This document shows positions 33,940 through 45,479 of a DNA stretch of 64,000 nt, piece by piece. The notes under the pieces were generated by a model. The model was not told where the DNA came from, searched no databases, and saw nothing but the letters and a program-made list of their open reading frames with translations. Position 1 is the first letter of the stretch. The number at the start of each line of letters is the position of its first letter. The position numbers were made by a program, and so were the translations under genes. Source of the DNA: Zizania palustris (taxonomy: Eukaryota; Streptophyta; Magnoliopsida; Poales; Poaceae); NCBI GenBank assembly GCA_019279435.1, contig JAAALK010000287.1, positions 70,311,144-70,375,143 of the forward strand, in the 5' to 3' direction.

Positions 33940-35057
33940 GGGGGAGCAGATTTAGATTGGTGTGCATATGCTAATTGTGTGTGAAATTGCATTTACATCT
34001 TTTGCACTTATATGCCTGATTATAATTCATGAATCATGTCAGCTCAGCTCTATTTAATCTATCTAAAAGATTATGTGCATGATGTTTCTTTCCAAAATCA
34101 AATCATGCTCACTGCTTAGTCTTGGATCTAGCATGTTTAGGCAGGACTGCTTTAGTTATCCTTTATCTGCTTGATAGCAAGACACCTTTTCTCTAGATGC
34201 TAATCATTACAACTTGAAAAACAGTTCTTCATATTCATAAAATGCTAAAACAATTTGTTCACTCAATCGAAATTCCAAAAATCCATGATTTACATGCTTC
34301 AAAGTTAAAAGATCCAGGTGGGTTTGTTTGTCGCACTACTCTATTCTAGACTGCTTACCATTGCACATTGGTCTGAACTGAAATAGTGTAGTGTATGCCA
34401 AAATCATTGCTTTAAGCTTCTGATGGCTTTCATGCCTAGGCTTGGCCTGATTGGACAGTATAAGGTGGACAAACAAATAACCCCTGGCATTATGAAAAGA
34501 ACAACAAAATTCAGTGATCTTCAAGTTTGCTTTTAAATGCTCCACTTGAATTGGACTTGTCTGTCTAGAGTAGAAATTGGCTAGCTTTGCACAGTCCTTC
34601 TTTTCACTTGTCTAGTTACCTTGATTGAGTGGTGATGCTTTTATTTCAAACTGATAAAATCACATGCAGTCATCATGTTTTTAGAGAATGTTAAATTTAG
34701 CTGAGCACATGAAAAATTGGTATTAATGTTGGCATATTTTTGCTCTATATGTCTTTGCAATTCTGCTCATTTCGAAGCTTTGCATCTTTTAAATACTCCT
34801 TGATGCTTGCATTGCCAAAGGGGGAGAAATTTGAGTTCTCTGTTGCAACTCAGGGGGAGTTTTTAGGAGTTTTTATCTTGAAAAAGGGGAGATTTGCCGA
34901 AGGGGCTTTTACTCTTTTGAAAAGGGGGAGGAAAATTCTTTTATCAAGTGACATGATTTGGCTCGTTTCTGAGTTTTTATGGTCACTTGTGTGCTGAAAT
35001 TCTTTAAATTTTCTTGAACTTGAAATTGGTTGTCAATGCACTCATCAAGGGGGAGAT
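33940..35057 (+). promoter_or_regulatory. Post-pol spacer with repeated polypurine tracts
   Basis: No ORF is visible between the RNase H stop and the 3' LTR. Purine-rich tracts occur near 33939-33947, 34817-34829 (AAAGGGGGAGAAA), 34853-34859, 34881-34892, 34919-34935 and 35047-35056, the last abutting the LTR as the true plus-strand primer. Multiple such tracts are a described hallmark of Sireviruses. Confidence 0.8.
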
Positions 35058-37069
35058 TGAGAAACCAAGGGTTGGTTTCGGAGTCTGTGATGAGTGATTG
35101 ACAGAGTTTGACCTCTGGTTCGAAGGGGTCCCTCCGAAGGGGTTCGGAGGTTGGATCTCCGAAGGTGTTCGGAGGTGGTTTCACCGAAGGGTTTGGTGGC
35201 TTTGATTGCTGTAGCTGTTGCAGCGGAGTGTGCCTGTCGGAGGGGTCCGACAGCACAAGATGACTGGGTTTATACCGAAGGTCTCGGTACTTTGGGCGGT
35301 ACACCGGAGTGTGTGCCGAAGGTTGCTAACCCGGAGAGGTCTCCGGAGTACTGGATACACTTGTCTGCTTGTCTGTGGTGCGCAGGGGACTTCGGAGGCG
35401 ACGGACAGGTTCATAGCAGGTGAAACTGGGTCAAGCGGGAGGCTTGATGCGAGTGGAGCGGGGAGCTCCGTCACGAAGGCTGCGAAGGGGTCTAAGTCGG
35501 ACCTCGGGTCGAGGTGCACCAGGAGAAGGCAGTAAGTGCGGAGCGTGGCTCCGGGTGAAGGTACTCCGAGACAAAGTCTTCGGAGTGAGGCACTTCGAAG
35601 GGTACTCTGGATGGAGTGACTTCGGAGTATGGTGGATTAAGTCCTCAGCAGAGGCAAGGCGTTCGATGTGTGCTTCGGAGGGAGACACTCGAAGGTACCC
35701 GACGAAGGTCTCAGAAGTCGAGGTGCATCGAAGGCATGGTCCGGGTGAGGCTCGTCGAGGAGTGTGCTCGAGGAGAGACACTGCGACAAAGTGCTCATGG
35801 AATGCTTCATGCGGAGGCCTTGGACGAAGGAGGGACTTCGAAGGGTGGTACTCCGAAGGTGGGGATTCGGAGTGAAGAAGGCTTTGGAGCGAGGCTAGCT
35901 CCGGAGCATGGTTGACTGGTGGTACTTCGGCCATGCATGGCTTTGGTACACGGACTGACGGAGTTCGAGCTGGGAGAAGCTGCGAAGTCATGGTGGTCCA
36001 CTCCGAAGGTGTTGGTGCGAAGGCCCAAGGGCTTTGACGGCTTCGGTTCAAAACCATCACTGTATCGGAGACTGACTTCGGTGAAGCGAAGGCCGTCAGG
36101 CTCAAGGCTTCTCACCGAAGCTACCGCACCCCTCGCGTGCGAAGGGGGGCTTCAGAAAAGTCAAAGACTGCAAAGGCTGACATTGTCTGCTCTACAAAAA
36201 GCTGACGCTGTCCCCTCTGCAAAGCTGACAGAGAAGCCTCCAGAATAAAGTTGACTACCTTTTGTACCCCTATGTTCTGTAGAGACAAAACCAATGTAAA
36301 CCCTAGGGGCAAAGTAGTCAATTCCAATGGGTGAATAGTGGCTATAAATATGGGGGCTGGGTAGGTAACATTTAACACTTTGAGCATTTACTATTGAGCT
36401 CCTGTACTATCCACCACTCTTTGTATTCATCCAGTGAGTTCTTTTATTGTGTTCCTTGTTCAAGCAGCGAAGCCCTGCTTCTGTGTTGTGTTTCTACTTG
36501 AGCTTGTTTGCATACCTCGCTAGTAGTAGTGCACCGAAGCCTGTCTAGGCGAAGTGTGTCTTGTGCGAAGTGTGCTTTTCAGTGTGCGTTCGCTCTGTGT
36601 AACAGGAGGCTAGACCTCGCTGCTTACTAGTGAAGCCCTGATCGAAGCCCGTGTTTCTTATCGTGTCTAAGCTCCTAGCGAAGTCTGTTAGTGTGCATTT
36701 AGACCTTCGGTGTACGAAGCCCAGCACCAGTTGCTGTCGCTAAGTACTTGGTCGAAGTCCTCGGAGGGTAGTCCACTCTTGCGAAGGGTGAAGTGCGAAG
36801 CCTGCTCGAAGCACCCTGTGTGCGGAGCCTGCACTGACTTAGCAGAGTTGGTTTTTCGGGTTTGATTGGAGCGAAGTCTTCTTGGCTTCGAACTTTTGCT
36901 CCTTGTGAAGCCTGTGTTCGGAGCCGTTAAATACCTCCGAACCAGAACTTCGAAGGTTGTGTTCGAAGCCTGTTCCGCAGTAGACTGTATTAAAACAGAA
37001 GGCTAATTTTAGCCCGAGTTTTTAAAAGCTCCCATTCACCCCCCTCTGGTCGCCGTTTCCGGTCCAACA
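35058..37069 (+). repeat. 3' LTR of the Copia element
   Basis: Starts TGAGAAACCAAGG and ends GGTCCAACA, matching the 5' LTR along its whole length with scattered substitutions. TATAAATA at 36343-36350. Followed by the target duplication CTTAT. Confidence 0.95.
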
Positions 37070-37358
37070 CTTATCTCATCGACCGATGGCGTGCCCGCCG
37101 ATTGCTTTGCCCCTGGTCATCGGCCCTATGGCCGATAGGAATGATATTCCACGATTTCACCATCTTTGCCATAGTCATCGGCTTGCCAACCGATCGACTA
37201 TGCTATCAATGTCATATTTTTTGTTCCCTTATCAGTTGCAGGGTCAAACTGATTGGCACGCCTTGAATCTTTTTTCTAAGAACGTAAGACCTATACTAGA
37301 GTTAAGCAAATATCATAGGCCATGCCTGTGTCGAAGTGTGACAAAAAACACACCAACA

Positions 37359-37997
37359 CAAAGTAATAAATAGCAAGTACGTTTTGAGATGTATATCCAT
37401 GTTGATATATGTGGTTAACCACTTCCTTCTTTGACACCACAACTCAAACATGTGAACCATATATAGCTCCAATCACACCTTTGAAATAAGGCCAAAACGA
37501 TCCTCTTTGATCTTTTCATGGTCAGTAAAGAAACTTGGATCTCTTGGTTTGATATTGTCCTTCGCTAACTTACGTAAACATCATAGGACTTCATAAAACT
37601 TGGTGTGAATTGACCAAAGTGACTGGGTAAATCGGTTTTCAACTTGTGAAAATGACTGGAGTCCTCCAATGATCCACAAAAACATGTCCAATGATTCAAT
37701 TAATGAAACACTGTGAGTTGATGTCAAATCATAATTTGAAGTTAGCAAGTCATGAAGTGCCATAAAAGTCTCTGTGGTCATCTGAAACATCTTATAGAAA
37801 TACTTAGGCTGACCAAAAGACCTCATAACACATTTAAGTCTAGTTTCAAGTGTTTCCCTATATTCTCCTTTATTCAAATAACGCTCGGTGTATAGGTTCG
37901 CCATTTCTCCCATTATAGTGGCATGCTGGGATAGCTCAGCTATAAGCACTAGTGCCTTTTGCCCGGTTTTGGCCAATTCTTCTATTCCATCATCCAT
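37359..37997 (-). pseudogene. PIF/Harbinger transposase, N-terminal part
   Basis: On the minus strand from 37997 the frame holds the N-terminal DUF8040-like helical region (FQMTTETFMALHDLLTSNY, DMFLWIIGG) and stops near 37580. Continuing text recalls the start of the DDE domain: CLRKLAKDNIKPRDP, then a 1-base frame change near 37493 and GVIGAIYGSH. In family members the Tyr here (codon 37459-37461) is the first catalytic Asp, so the active site is lost. The gene is cut by the solo LTR at 37358 and resumes at 25390. Confidence 0.85.
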
Positions 37998-38204
37998 CTA
38001 CATAAGATGTTAATACATTAATAATTATTATTATCAAATAGGTTCAAGTTCCATTGCAACAACACAAGCAAATAATGTCTTACAGTCCAAGCACTTAACA
38101 TAGAAACATAGGCAAACAAATAAATATTGGTACGATTCACAACAACATTAGAAAAAAATTATTGAAAACTACTACACACGTTTCATCAACTCCTTTTCAT
38201 CATG

Positions 38205-38672
38205 CTACCTTTGAAGCAAATCAAATCTTTCTTCATTAGTTTCCAAGGAGCTAAAGATCTCACTAAATTCATGCTTCACATTTAGCAAGGTGGTTGTACA
38301 CATTAGAGCTATTTTCTCTTTAACACCACACTCTTTAACTATCTTCATGATATCTGCAATGCTATGGACATGTTTTGCTAGAGGAGTTGATGATGCTTCA
38401 ACACTTGAGGAGATCTTCTCTGCCGCAGTTTCTATTCTCAAACATGTGTTCTTGTGTTGTCGAAGGAATGAACTCTTGTTTTCCTTGTCTTCGATAGCCC
38501 TTGAGGACTCATTGCACTTGAGGATATCTTCTCTACTGCAGTTTCTATTCTCAAACAACATTGAATTTGGCCAAAAATACAAAACTGAACCATCGCTCTG
38601 CTACATGTCTTCTTTGATCTTTTTTACCTTGGCCCCACTCATCATAAACCATGGAAGGTACTTGGGAGGTCA
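38205..38672 (-). pseudogene. PIF/Harbinger ORF1 (Myb/SANT-type partner), C-terminal part
   Basis: Minus-strand text includes PPKYLPWFMMSGAK near the start, an in-frame TAG near 38603, then a 125-residue frame ending SIADIMKIVKECGVKEKIAL and EIFSSLETNEERFDLLQR. These resemble the C-terminal part of the Myb/SANT-like proteins paired with plant Harbinger transposases, which bind DNA and import the transposase. The N-terminal Myb domain is missing; similarity stops near 38675. Confidence 0.7.
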
Positions 38673-38675
38673 GTA

Positions 38676-40556
38676 AAAAACAGTCCTAGGGAACGCGTCA
38701 AGCACATTTTACCACCTATAAAATCCCCTTCATCCAGTGGAGCTCATTTTGTGCTCAAGCTCATTTCTTTTCCTACTCTCGCTCTCTACTAATTTCTCAG
38801 TCACCGGCCTATAAAGCTCATCCTTCACCTCTTTTTGAAGTAGAGCCTTAGCTTCAGCAAGATGAGGAAGAAGTCCTCCACAAGCAAGATTCTTCAAGCC
38901 ATGGGAGGACCTACTTTAGTGTAGGCCCAAGAAGTGGCCACAACGGTGAGCAAGGCTCTAAAGAGCTCATCGAGGCATTCCTCATAACCTCCGACCTCCT
39001 ATGGAGTTGTACAAGAAGCATACCTTATATCTAAAGAGGACACACTTAAACTTGGACTCCTTAAATGATACCTTCTCAAGGAAGGTGTACAAGTCGACTA
39101 ATGTCTGAATCCCGAAGTACGAAGTGATCCCCAACTTTGAGAGACGATGAGACCATGATCTTCAAGGCCTTCCTTGAGGCCAGGCCTGGGATCCTAGCAT
39201 CAGACCTATTGGTAGAGGTGCTTTTGTTGTACAACCTCTAGATCCTCCAATTATCACCGACCATCGCCCACTTCACAATTTTTGAGTGGCCTATGAGGGC
39301 TAAAGGGTTCGAGGGCCGCACAACTGTCTTCGTGGCCTTGCACGACGTGAACTACCAACCGAAGTGGAGTGTTGGCGACGATAGGGTCACTAAGGTGTTG
39401 GCCTTTTAGAGTGTTAACTTTCAACTTCGAGCGGACTTCGACGACTACTTCCCAGTGAGGGCATCCAATGAGAGATGATATTTTAAGTGGGACTAGATCT
39501 TCATTGGAGCAGACTCTCTCCTTCAAAGCACCAATGTCCTAATCTTGTCCCACCGTCAAGGTGGCTATGGATAGGGCCACTCTTAAGTTCAGTATTCAAC
39601 TCCTATGAATGGTGGCTCAGAGGATGAGCATGATAGATCTAGCTGAGGAGTTTATCACCCTTTGAGTTAGCCTCCTCATGGCTCGGTGGCTAATGGAGTT
39701 TGTAGACTTCACACATGATGAACCAAAGGAGACCCCTCAAAGATTATTAGTAGGCCTCCAAATCTTTACATCCTCACACTTCGAATGTACGATGAATACC
39801 CTTTTTAACTATGATGTTTATGTCACAACCAAATGGACTAGGATGACACCAAAGGAGGCAGTCAAAGCTATCAAACTTGTCATGGGGCCTCCAACTACGA
39901 ATGAAAAAGCTAAGCGCCTTTCCCTCATCCATAAGTGGGAGATGTGTAACCGACTATGGCCTAGCCTTAAGACCAAGGGACCCTTAAAACTCGTAGAGCT
40001 AGCAGCCTCCGAAGGGGGTTCAAAAAGAAAGAGGGCAGATGATGATGAAGAGAAACTACCTTTGTTACTGGCTTGCTACAATGCTCTCGAGGCCTAACCG
40101 ACTCTATGGTGCCGATAGGATCATGAACTCTGACGTCATCTATGGATAATTTGAACTTGGGGCCACTAGTGACCCCAACATTTGTTCTAGTAGTGGCAGC
40201 TAGAGCGGTCCCCCAAAACTGAACTAGGGTTTGGGATCGTTGGCTCCGCTAGCCCACATGTGGGAGACTAGCTAGAGATCTTCGACCCTTCGAACTCCCC
40301 AGACCTATCTCCCCTTCCAATATAAAATGAAGGTAAGTGGAAGACTAAAATGTTTTGTCAGTCCTTCGTCAATTTGTTTTGATAAAAGTGTTTTAGACCC
40401 TGTCGTTAGTGACCAGGAGGATCACGATGCCAATCGAGACAAGGGAAATAGGGTACATAAGTCATAGAGAAGTCTAGCAAAGAGGCCAATGAGGGGGACA
40501 ATGAAGAGTCTAGCGAAGACTCTTCAAAGGAGGAAGTGTTGGGATATGAGGAGGCT
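38676..40556 (+). mobile_element. Degenerate, unassigned retroelement-like stretch
   Basis: A CTATAAAAT promoter-like site near 38718 precedes pyrimidine-rich leader-like text, as in an LTR or promoter. From about 39100 to 40100 several frames keep protein-like text broken by stops, ending in the ORF at 39678-40097. I could not identify ends, a reverse transcriptase or a transposase. Called mobile because of decay and context only. Confidence 0.35.
39678..40097 (+). pseudogene. Unrecognised ORF, 139 codons, within TE debris
   Basis: The frame reads MARWLMEFVDFTHDEPKE onward and ends LLLACYNALEA. Protein-like text extends upstream in the same frame to about 39540 but is cut by a stop near 39661, so this is probably the tail of a longer broken gene. 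The C-terminal part has a basic patch (GGSKRKRADDDEEK) resembling a nuclear signal. I recognise no domain. It may be part of a retrotransposon gag or an accessory ORF. Confidence 0.35.
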
Positions 40557-43500
40557 ACGTTAAACTATTATTTCAATTTTTAACCCCTTAGCCAAGGAAC
40601 CATGCACATGAGGGATCATAATACCTTCTAACGCAAGATGCACTAGTGTAGCGGAAGTAGAAGTGATAGAGCTGAAATGCCCGATCTTTCGGTGAGGTGG
40701 ATAATTTCGATTGGTGGAGGAGGTGACTCTCGCGATCCGACTACGAACGAACAGGTCGTGGCGCCTTAGGAATCGCTGAACCAACTCCAAATGGTTATTG
40801 ACCTTGCTGGTGGCAAGATCAACCTGAACACGAGGTTCTATTCCTGCGAGCAATCGAAGAAACAAGCAAGAACAAGATGTAGGCAAAACTGAATATCAAT
40901 TACTCACAAATTGGGGTTCACTATAGCTGTCCACAGGTAGCTGTTGAGCACAACTGCAGTATAGGAAGTTTGCACGAGGGCTAAACCTATCAAAGAAAAC
41001 CCAACCAAAAGAGGGGGCGCAACCCCTAGCTAAATAGGGGGAGGAGGTGGGCGTCCAATCAGCCACACCATCTCCCTGATCCCTTTCCTAATTTAGGTGG
41101 TGCATCACCTTCCTGGTTATTTCTTGCCAAACTAAAAATCGATAGGTGGCGCAACACCTAGACTTTATTCTGGGCAGGTTCATCATGAGCATAGATGGCA
41201 CATGCACTTAGGAAGCTTCTGGTCCTTCATTCTTCAGAATCATTACGAAGTTTAATTCAGGTGCACGAGCTCGAGTGAGTGGTCCTGGTGGCGCCTGTGC
41301 TGGTTTAGTTGGAGTAGCCGTTCCTTTGTTGGGGTTGATGTCCTCATCATCCTCCCCATCTTGAATCGAAGTCGTCCTCGACAGCAGCTCCTCATCCTCG
41401 CTCGCATATGGTTTCAAATATGCAACATTAAAACTAGAGGAAACACCAAATTCTGCAAGCAGGTGAAGTACATAAGCATTATCATTAATTTTCTTTAACA
41501 CCTTGAATGGACTAGCAGCGCGTGGCATCAGCTTAGACCTGCGCAAAGTAGGAAAGCGATCCTTGCGCAAATGCAACCAGACCAAATCACCTGGTTCAAA
41601 AGTAACAAGTTTACGTCCTTTACTACCAACAACCAGATTTTTAGCATTAGTGTGCGCGATGTTCTGCTGCGTCTGCTCATGGATGTCCAACATGTGTTTA
41701 ACACGTGCAACAACATCTACATGTGGGGCGTCCAAAGGATCAAGGGTCAGCAAGTCAATTGGCGTCCGTGGAATGTAACCATAGACAACCTGAAAAGGGC
41801 ACATTTTTGTGGAGGAATGTGTAGCACGATTGTAAGCAAACTCTACATGGGGCAAGCAATCCTCCCAAAGTTTCAGATTCTTGTCTAACACAGCCCTAAG
41901 CATGGTAGATAAGGTCCCATTCACAACCTCAGTTTTCCCATCCGTTTGTGGGTGACAAGTGGTGTTGAAAAGCAATTAAGTTCCTAGTTTATTCCAAAGA
42001 GATCTCCAAAAATGACTTAGGAACTTAGCATCGCGATCTGAGACTATTGTATGTGGAACACCATGTAAATGAATAATCTCACGAAAGAACAATTCAGCAA
42101 TGCTGCTAGCATCATCAGTTTTGTGACATGGTATGAAGTGAGCCATTTTAGAGAATCGATCAACAACCACAAAGATACTATCCCTCCCCTTCTTAGTTCT
42201 AGGTAAGCCCAAAACAAAATCTATAGAAATATCAAGCAAAGGAGAAGTAGGAACAGGTAATGGTATATACAAACCGTGGTTGTTCAGGTGTGACTTAGCT
42301 TTCTAGCACATGGTGCAGCGTGCAACAAAGCGTTCCACGTCGCGACGCATCTGGGGCCAAAAGAAGTGTGCGGCCAAAATCTCCTATGTCTTGTATACAC
42401 CAAAGTGTCACATTAGGCCGCCACCATGTGCTTCCTGTAACAGTAAAATACGGACAGAGCTTGCTGGAATACACAACTTGTTAGCACGGAACAAGAACCC
42501 ATCGTTGACGTGGAATTTACCCCATGGTTTACCACCCTTGCAATGCATCACAATGTCCTTAAAATCAGAATCATCGGCATATTGTTCTTTCACAGTTTGT
42601 AAGCCAAAAAATTTAAAATCTAACTAAGATAGCATGGTGTATCGACGCGACAAAGCATCAACAATAATGTTGTCTTTCCCATTCTTGTGTTTAATGATGT
42701 AAGGAAAAGACTCTATGAATTCTACCCACATAGCATGCCGACGATTCAGATTGGTTTGGCTACGAATATGTTTTAAAGCCTCATGATCAGAATGAACAAT
42801 AAATTCGTGAGGCCATAAATAATGCTACCAAGTTTGTAGAGTGCGAACCAAGGTGTAAAGTTCTTTGTCATAGGTTGAATAATTCATACGAGCACTGCTT
42901 AATTTTTCGCTAAAGTAAGCCACTGGTTTTCCCTCTTGAAGAAAAACACCGCCCAACCTAATACCACTAGCATCGCATTCAAGTTCAAACATCTTATTGA
43001 AATTAGGTAGCTGTAGTAAGGGGCATGTGTTAACGAATGCCTCTTCTTGTGTCGTACCCCAGGAGAAAGGAATGCCCTTCTTGGTGAGTTCATGCAACGG
43101 GGCGGCAATGGAACTGAAATCACGCACAAACCGTCGGTAGAACCCTGCAAGCCCAAGAAAACTCCGAATCTGCGTAACTGTCGTCGGCGTGGGCCAGGAT
43201 TGGATGGCGTCAATCTTACTACTGTCCACCTCAATGCCCTGTGGAGTAACAACATAGCCAAGAAACAAAACACGTGGTGTGCAGAAGTTGCATTTTGCCA
43301 AATTGCCAAATAAGCGGGCAGAGGCGCAAAGCATCACAAACATCACATAAATGTTCCAAATGCTCTTCCATAGACTTGCTGTAAATCAGAATATCGTCGA
43401 AATAAACAACCACAAACAGTCCTATGAAAGGCCTCAAAACTTCATTCATTAAGCACATAAATGTGCTGGGAGCATTAGTCAATCCAAATGGCATAACTAA

Positions 43501-44359
43501 CCATTCATATAAGCCAATTTTTTTAAATGACGTTTTCCATTCATCCCCAAGTTTCATTCTAATCTGGTGGTACCCGCTACGCAAATCAACCTTGGAGAAA
43601 ATAACAGCACCGCTAAGCTCATCAAGCATATCATCAAGGCGAGGTATAGGATGGCGATAATGAATTGTGATATTGTTAATTACGCGACAATCAACGCACA
43701 TGCGCCAGGTTCCATCCTTCTTTGGAACAAGTAAAACATGAACAGAGCAAGGGCTGAGAGACTCACGAATGTAGCCCTTATCAAGTAATGCTTGGACTTG
43801 GCGCTGAATCTCCCTTTGTTTCATCGGGATTGGTACGGTACGGGGCACGGTTAGGAAGCCGAGTGCCTGGGATGAGGTCGATCTGGTGCTCAATGCCGTG
43901 AATGGGAGGAAGACCTGGTGGTAACTCCTTCGGAAACACATCGGCATAGTCCTGCAAAAGCTTAGTAACAGCAGGGGGTATGTCCAAATATGGTGCATCA
44001 TCTAGTGAAAACAGCATATGAGAGCATACAAGCACATAGCAGGGCAGATTATCATCACGTACGTCATCAAAATCAGATTTAGTGGCAAGCAAAATAGGAG
44101 CTTTCAGTTTAATTTCGTTTTGTATGTGCGGTTGCTGTTGTTGTTGTTTAGCTCTAGCGATGTCAGATTTTACAATCTGTTCAGGGCTCATTGGATGAAG
44201 AATTATTTTCTTGCCCTTAAACATCAAAGAGTAATGGTTTGTGCGACCATGATGTAAGCTATCCATATCATATTGCCAAGGCCTACCGAGCAGAAGTGAA
44301 CAGACTTCCATTGGAACAACATCGCAATCACCATCCATCCGTCGTTTTATGCATCGCAA
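40557..44359 (-). mobile_element. Truncated Ty3-type retrotransposon, minus strand
   Basis: The minus strand carries the end of a protease, reverse transcriptase, RNase H and integrase in Ty3 order (integrase last), followed towards lower coordinates by about 650 bases of non-coding, LTR or UTR-like DNA. Gag, most of protease and the 5' LTR are absent: similarity stops at about 44345-44359 where a CACTA fragment begins. LTR ends could not be fixed, so 40557 is approximate. Confidence 0.75.
41208..44359 (-). pseudogene. Ty3-type pol polyprotein, multiply broken
   Basis: Reading the minus strand down from 44359: CDVVPMEVCSLLLGRPWQYD (end of protease), then reverse transcriptase with SPCSVHVLLVPKKDGTWRMC, FSKVDLRSGYHQI and catalytic VVYFDDILIYS; RNase H with FELECDASGIRLGG and YSTYDKELYTL; integrase core with DISIDFVLGLPRT, TIVSDRDAKFLSHF and DGKTEVVNGTL; and a C-terminal tail ending TRARAPELNF. 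Frame changes occur near 43830 and 43330, and stops near 42825, 42625, 42300 and 41976. No chromodomain was recognised. Cannot be functional. Confidence 0.88.
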
Positions 44360-45396
44360 TTGGGACTACCTCAGATCCTACTGTTGCCTATATATAGTAA
44401 GTAATGCCAGTTCTCTATGTATACCACTATCATCGTTGTCCTCCACTTTGATGGCCGTTGGAGTCTTCTCGTCACCAAAGTTAGTGTAAAATTTAGCCAT
44501 AAATATCAATGGGACATACATCATTGTTATTACCAAATAGTCCCTTTGTGTTAGACCACCTCTTCTACTAAATTCAGGCCACCCTTTGTAGAGGCATATC
44601 CTGCCGCCTTCTCCACAGCTCACAACCTCAACCTCAGTGGTGCACCTCTATTTGTCATTATTTGGAGGGTATCACCATCACGAATGTTATTGATATCACA
44701 ATTTTTTTTGATAAATACTACAATAGTAAGGTAATGTCGCTTCAGTTTGTTAACACATTAAATAATACATGCAATGTACAATTTATAAACCTAGTGACAC
44801 CCGTCATTAACTAAATGATTGATTTTTATTAAGCAACTATCATGAACATAAGTTTGTACATGTAGATTGCTTGGAATGCTAGATTGCTTGGAATGCTTGC
44901 CATATCCCTAATTCACAAATTCAATAAGCAAATTTATATACTAAAATTTTATAGTAAGCATGAACAAACTTACGAGGATGCAACTGCGAGGTGCGCAGGG
45001 TATGGGGGATGGAGCGGCGAGGAGCACGATGAAGGTGACCACGGTGGCAGGAGAATAGGGTTAGGTTTGCGCGAAATGAAAGCGTACATGACGATTCACT
45101 TCGGTGCTCTACCTATTTATTAGTGGGAGTCATTAGTGACATGTGATTAACTAATCTACATCTTACTGACGCTCTTTAGTGACGGGTAGAAATATAACCC
45201 GATAGGGTGATCTTTAGCCACAGGTCATACCATGACCTGTCACTAATGAGGGTGCCCATTCTTTAGTGATAGGTCCTATTGCGACCTGTCACTATTAAGA
45301 CAACATTACTGACATGTGTGAAAATAGTCTGTCACTAAAAGTGTATTACTGATACGCGTCTTTTATCCGTCACTAAAGACCGTTTTTGTGGTAGTA
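44360..45396. mobile_element. CACTA 3' fragment related to 23185-24168
   Basis: From about 44405 (TTCTCTATGTATACCACTATC) to 45396 the sequence follows the right part of the element at 21231-24168, including GAAATGAAAGCG, ACGATTCACTTC and repeated TTTAGTGACGGGT/CCGTCACTAAAG. It ends CGTTTTTGTGGTAGTA, where the family has GTAGTG, so the terminus is mutated. The 5' part is absent, replaced by the Ty3 pol fragment. Non-coding. Confidence 0.75.
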
Positions 45397-45479
45397 ACTG
45401 ATGGCATATTACAATGACAATCCTACTAGTATATCAAAGTGAGTCTATCCAACACTATGTTCAGTAACATGTATCCACA

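Larger units (their letters stand above)
26235..37069 (+). mobile_element. Full-length Copia LTR retrotransposon, Sirevirus type
   Basis: Two LTRs of about 2,011 bases start TGAGAAACC and end CCAACA. A perfect 5-bp target duplication, CTTAT, flanks the element (26230-26234 and 37070-37074). A tRNA-Met primer site follows the 5' LTR and AAGGGGGAGA precedes the 3' LTR. Gene order is gag, protease, integrase, reverse transcriptase, RNase H, the Copia order. Length 10,835 bases, a long gag with two zinc knuckles and several polypurine tracts near the 3' LTR point to the Sirevirus (Maximus/SIRE) lineage. About 17 mismatches in the first 480 LTR bases, fewer later, suggest a moderately old insertion. 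Several stops and frameshifts make it non-autonomous. Confidence 0.95.
25391..37358 (+). mobile_element. Ty3-type solo LTR, interrupted by a Copia element
   Basis: The LTR starts TGTTGACGCCAAGATTTGG at 25391 and ends ACACCAACA at 37358. Removing the Copia insertion (26235-37069 plus one CTTAT) leaves about 1.12 kb. It aligns along its length with the LTR at 55923-57126. The flanks are AAAAG (25386-25390) and CAAAG (37359-37363), a 5-bp duplication with one mismatch. No internal Ty3 sequence adjoins it, so it is a solo LTR left by recombination. It lies inside the PIF/Harbinger transposase gene. The Ty3 assignment is inferred from the related copy and the leader beside it. Confidence 0.82.
24425..38675 (-). 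mobile_element. Dead PIF/Harbinger element, split by nested retrotransposons
   Basis: The left end reads TAA then GGGTCTGTTTGGTT, a typical PIF/Harbinger terminus. The minus strand carries the two expected genes: a Myb/SANT-type ORF1 (38672 down to 38205) and a DDE transposase (37997 to 37359, continuing at 25390 to 24820). A Ty3 solo LTR with an internal Copia element (25391-37358) sits in the transposase gene. Without it the element would be about 2.3 kb to the last recognisable ORF1 base. I could not find the right terminus, so 38675 is where similarity stops. Confidence 0.8.
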
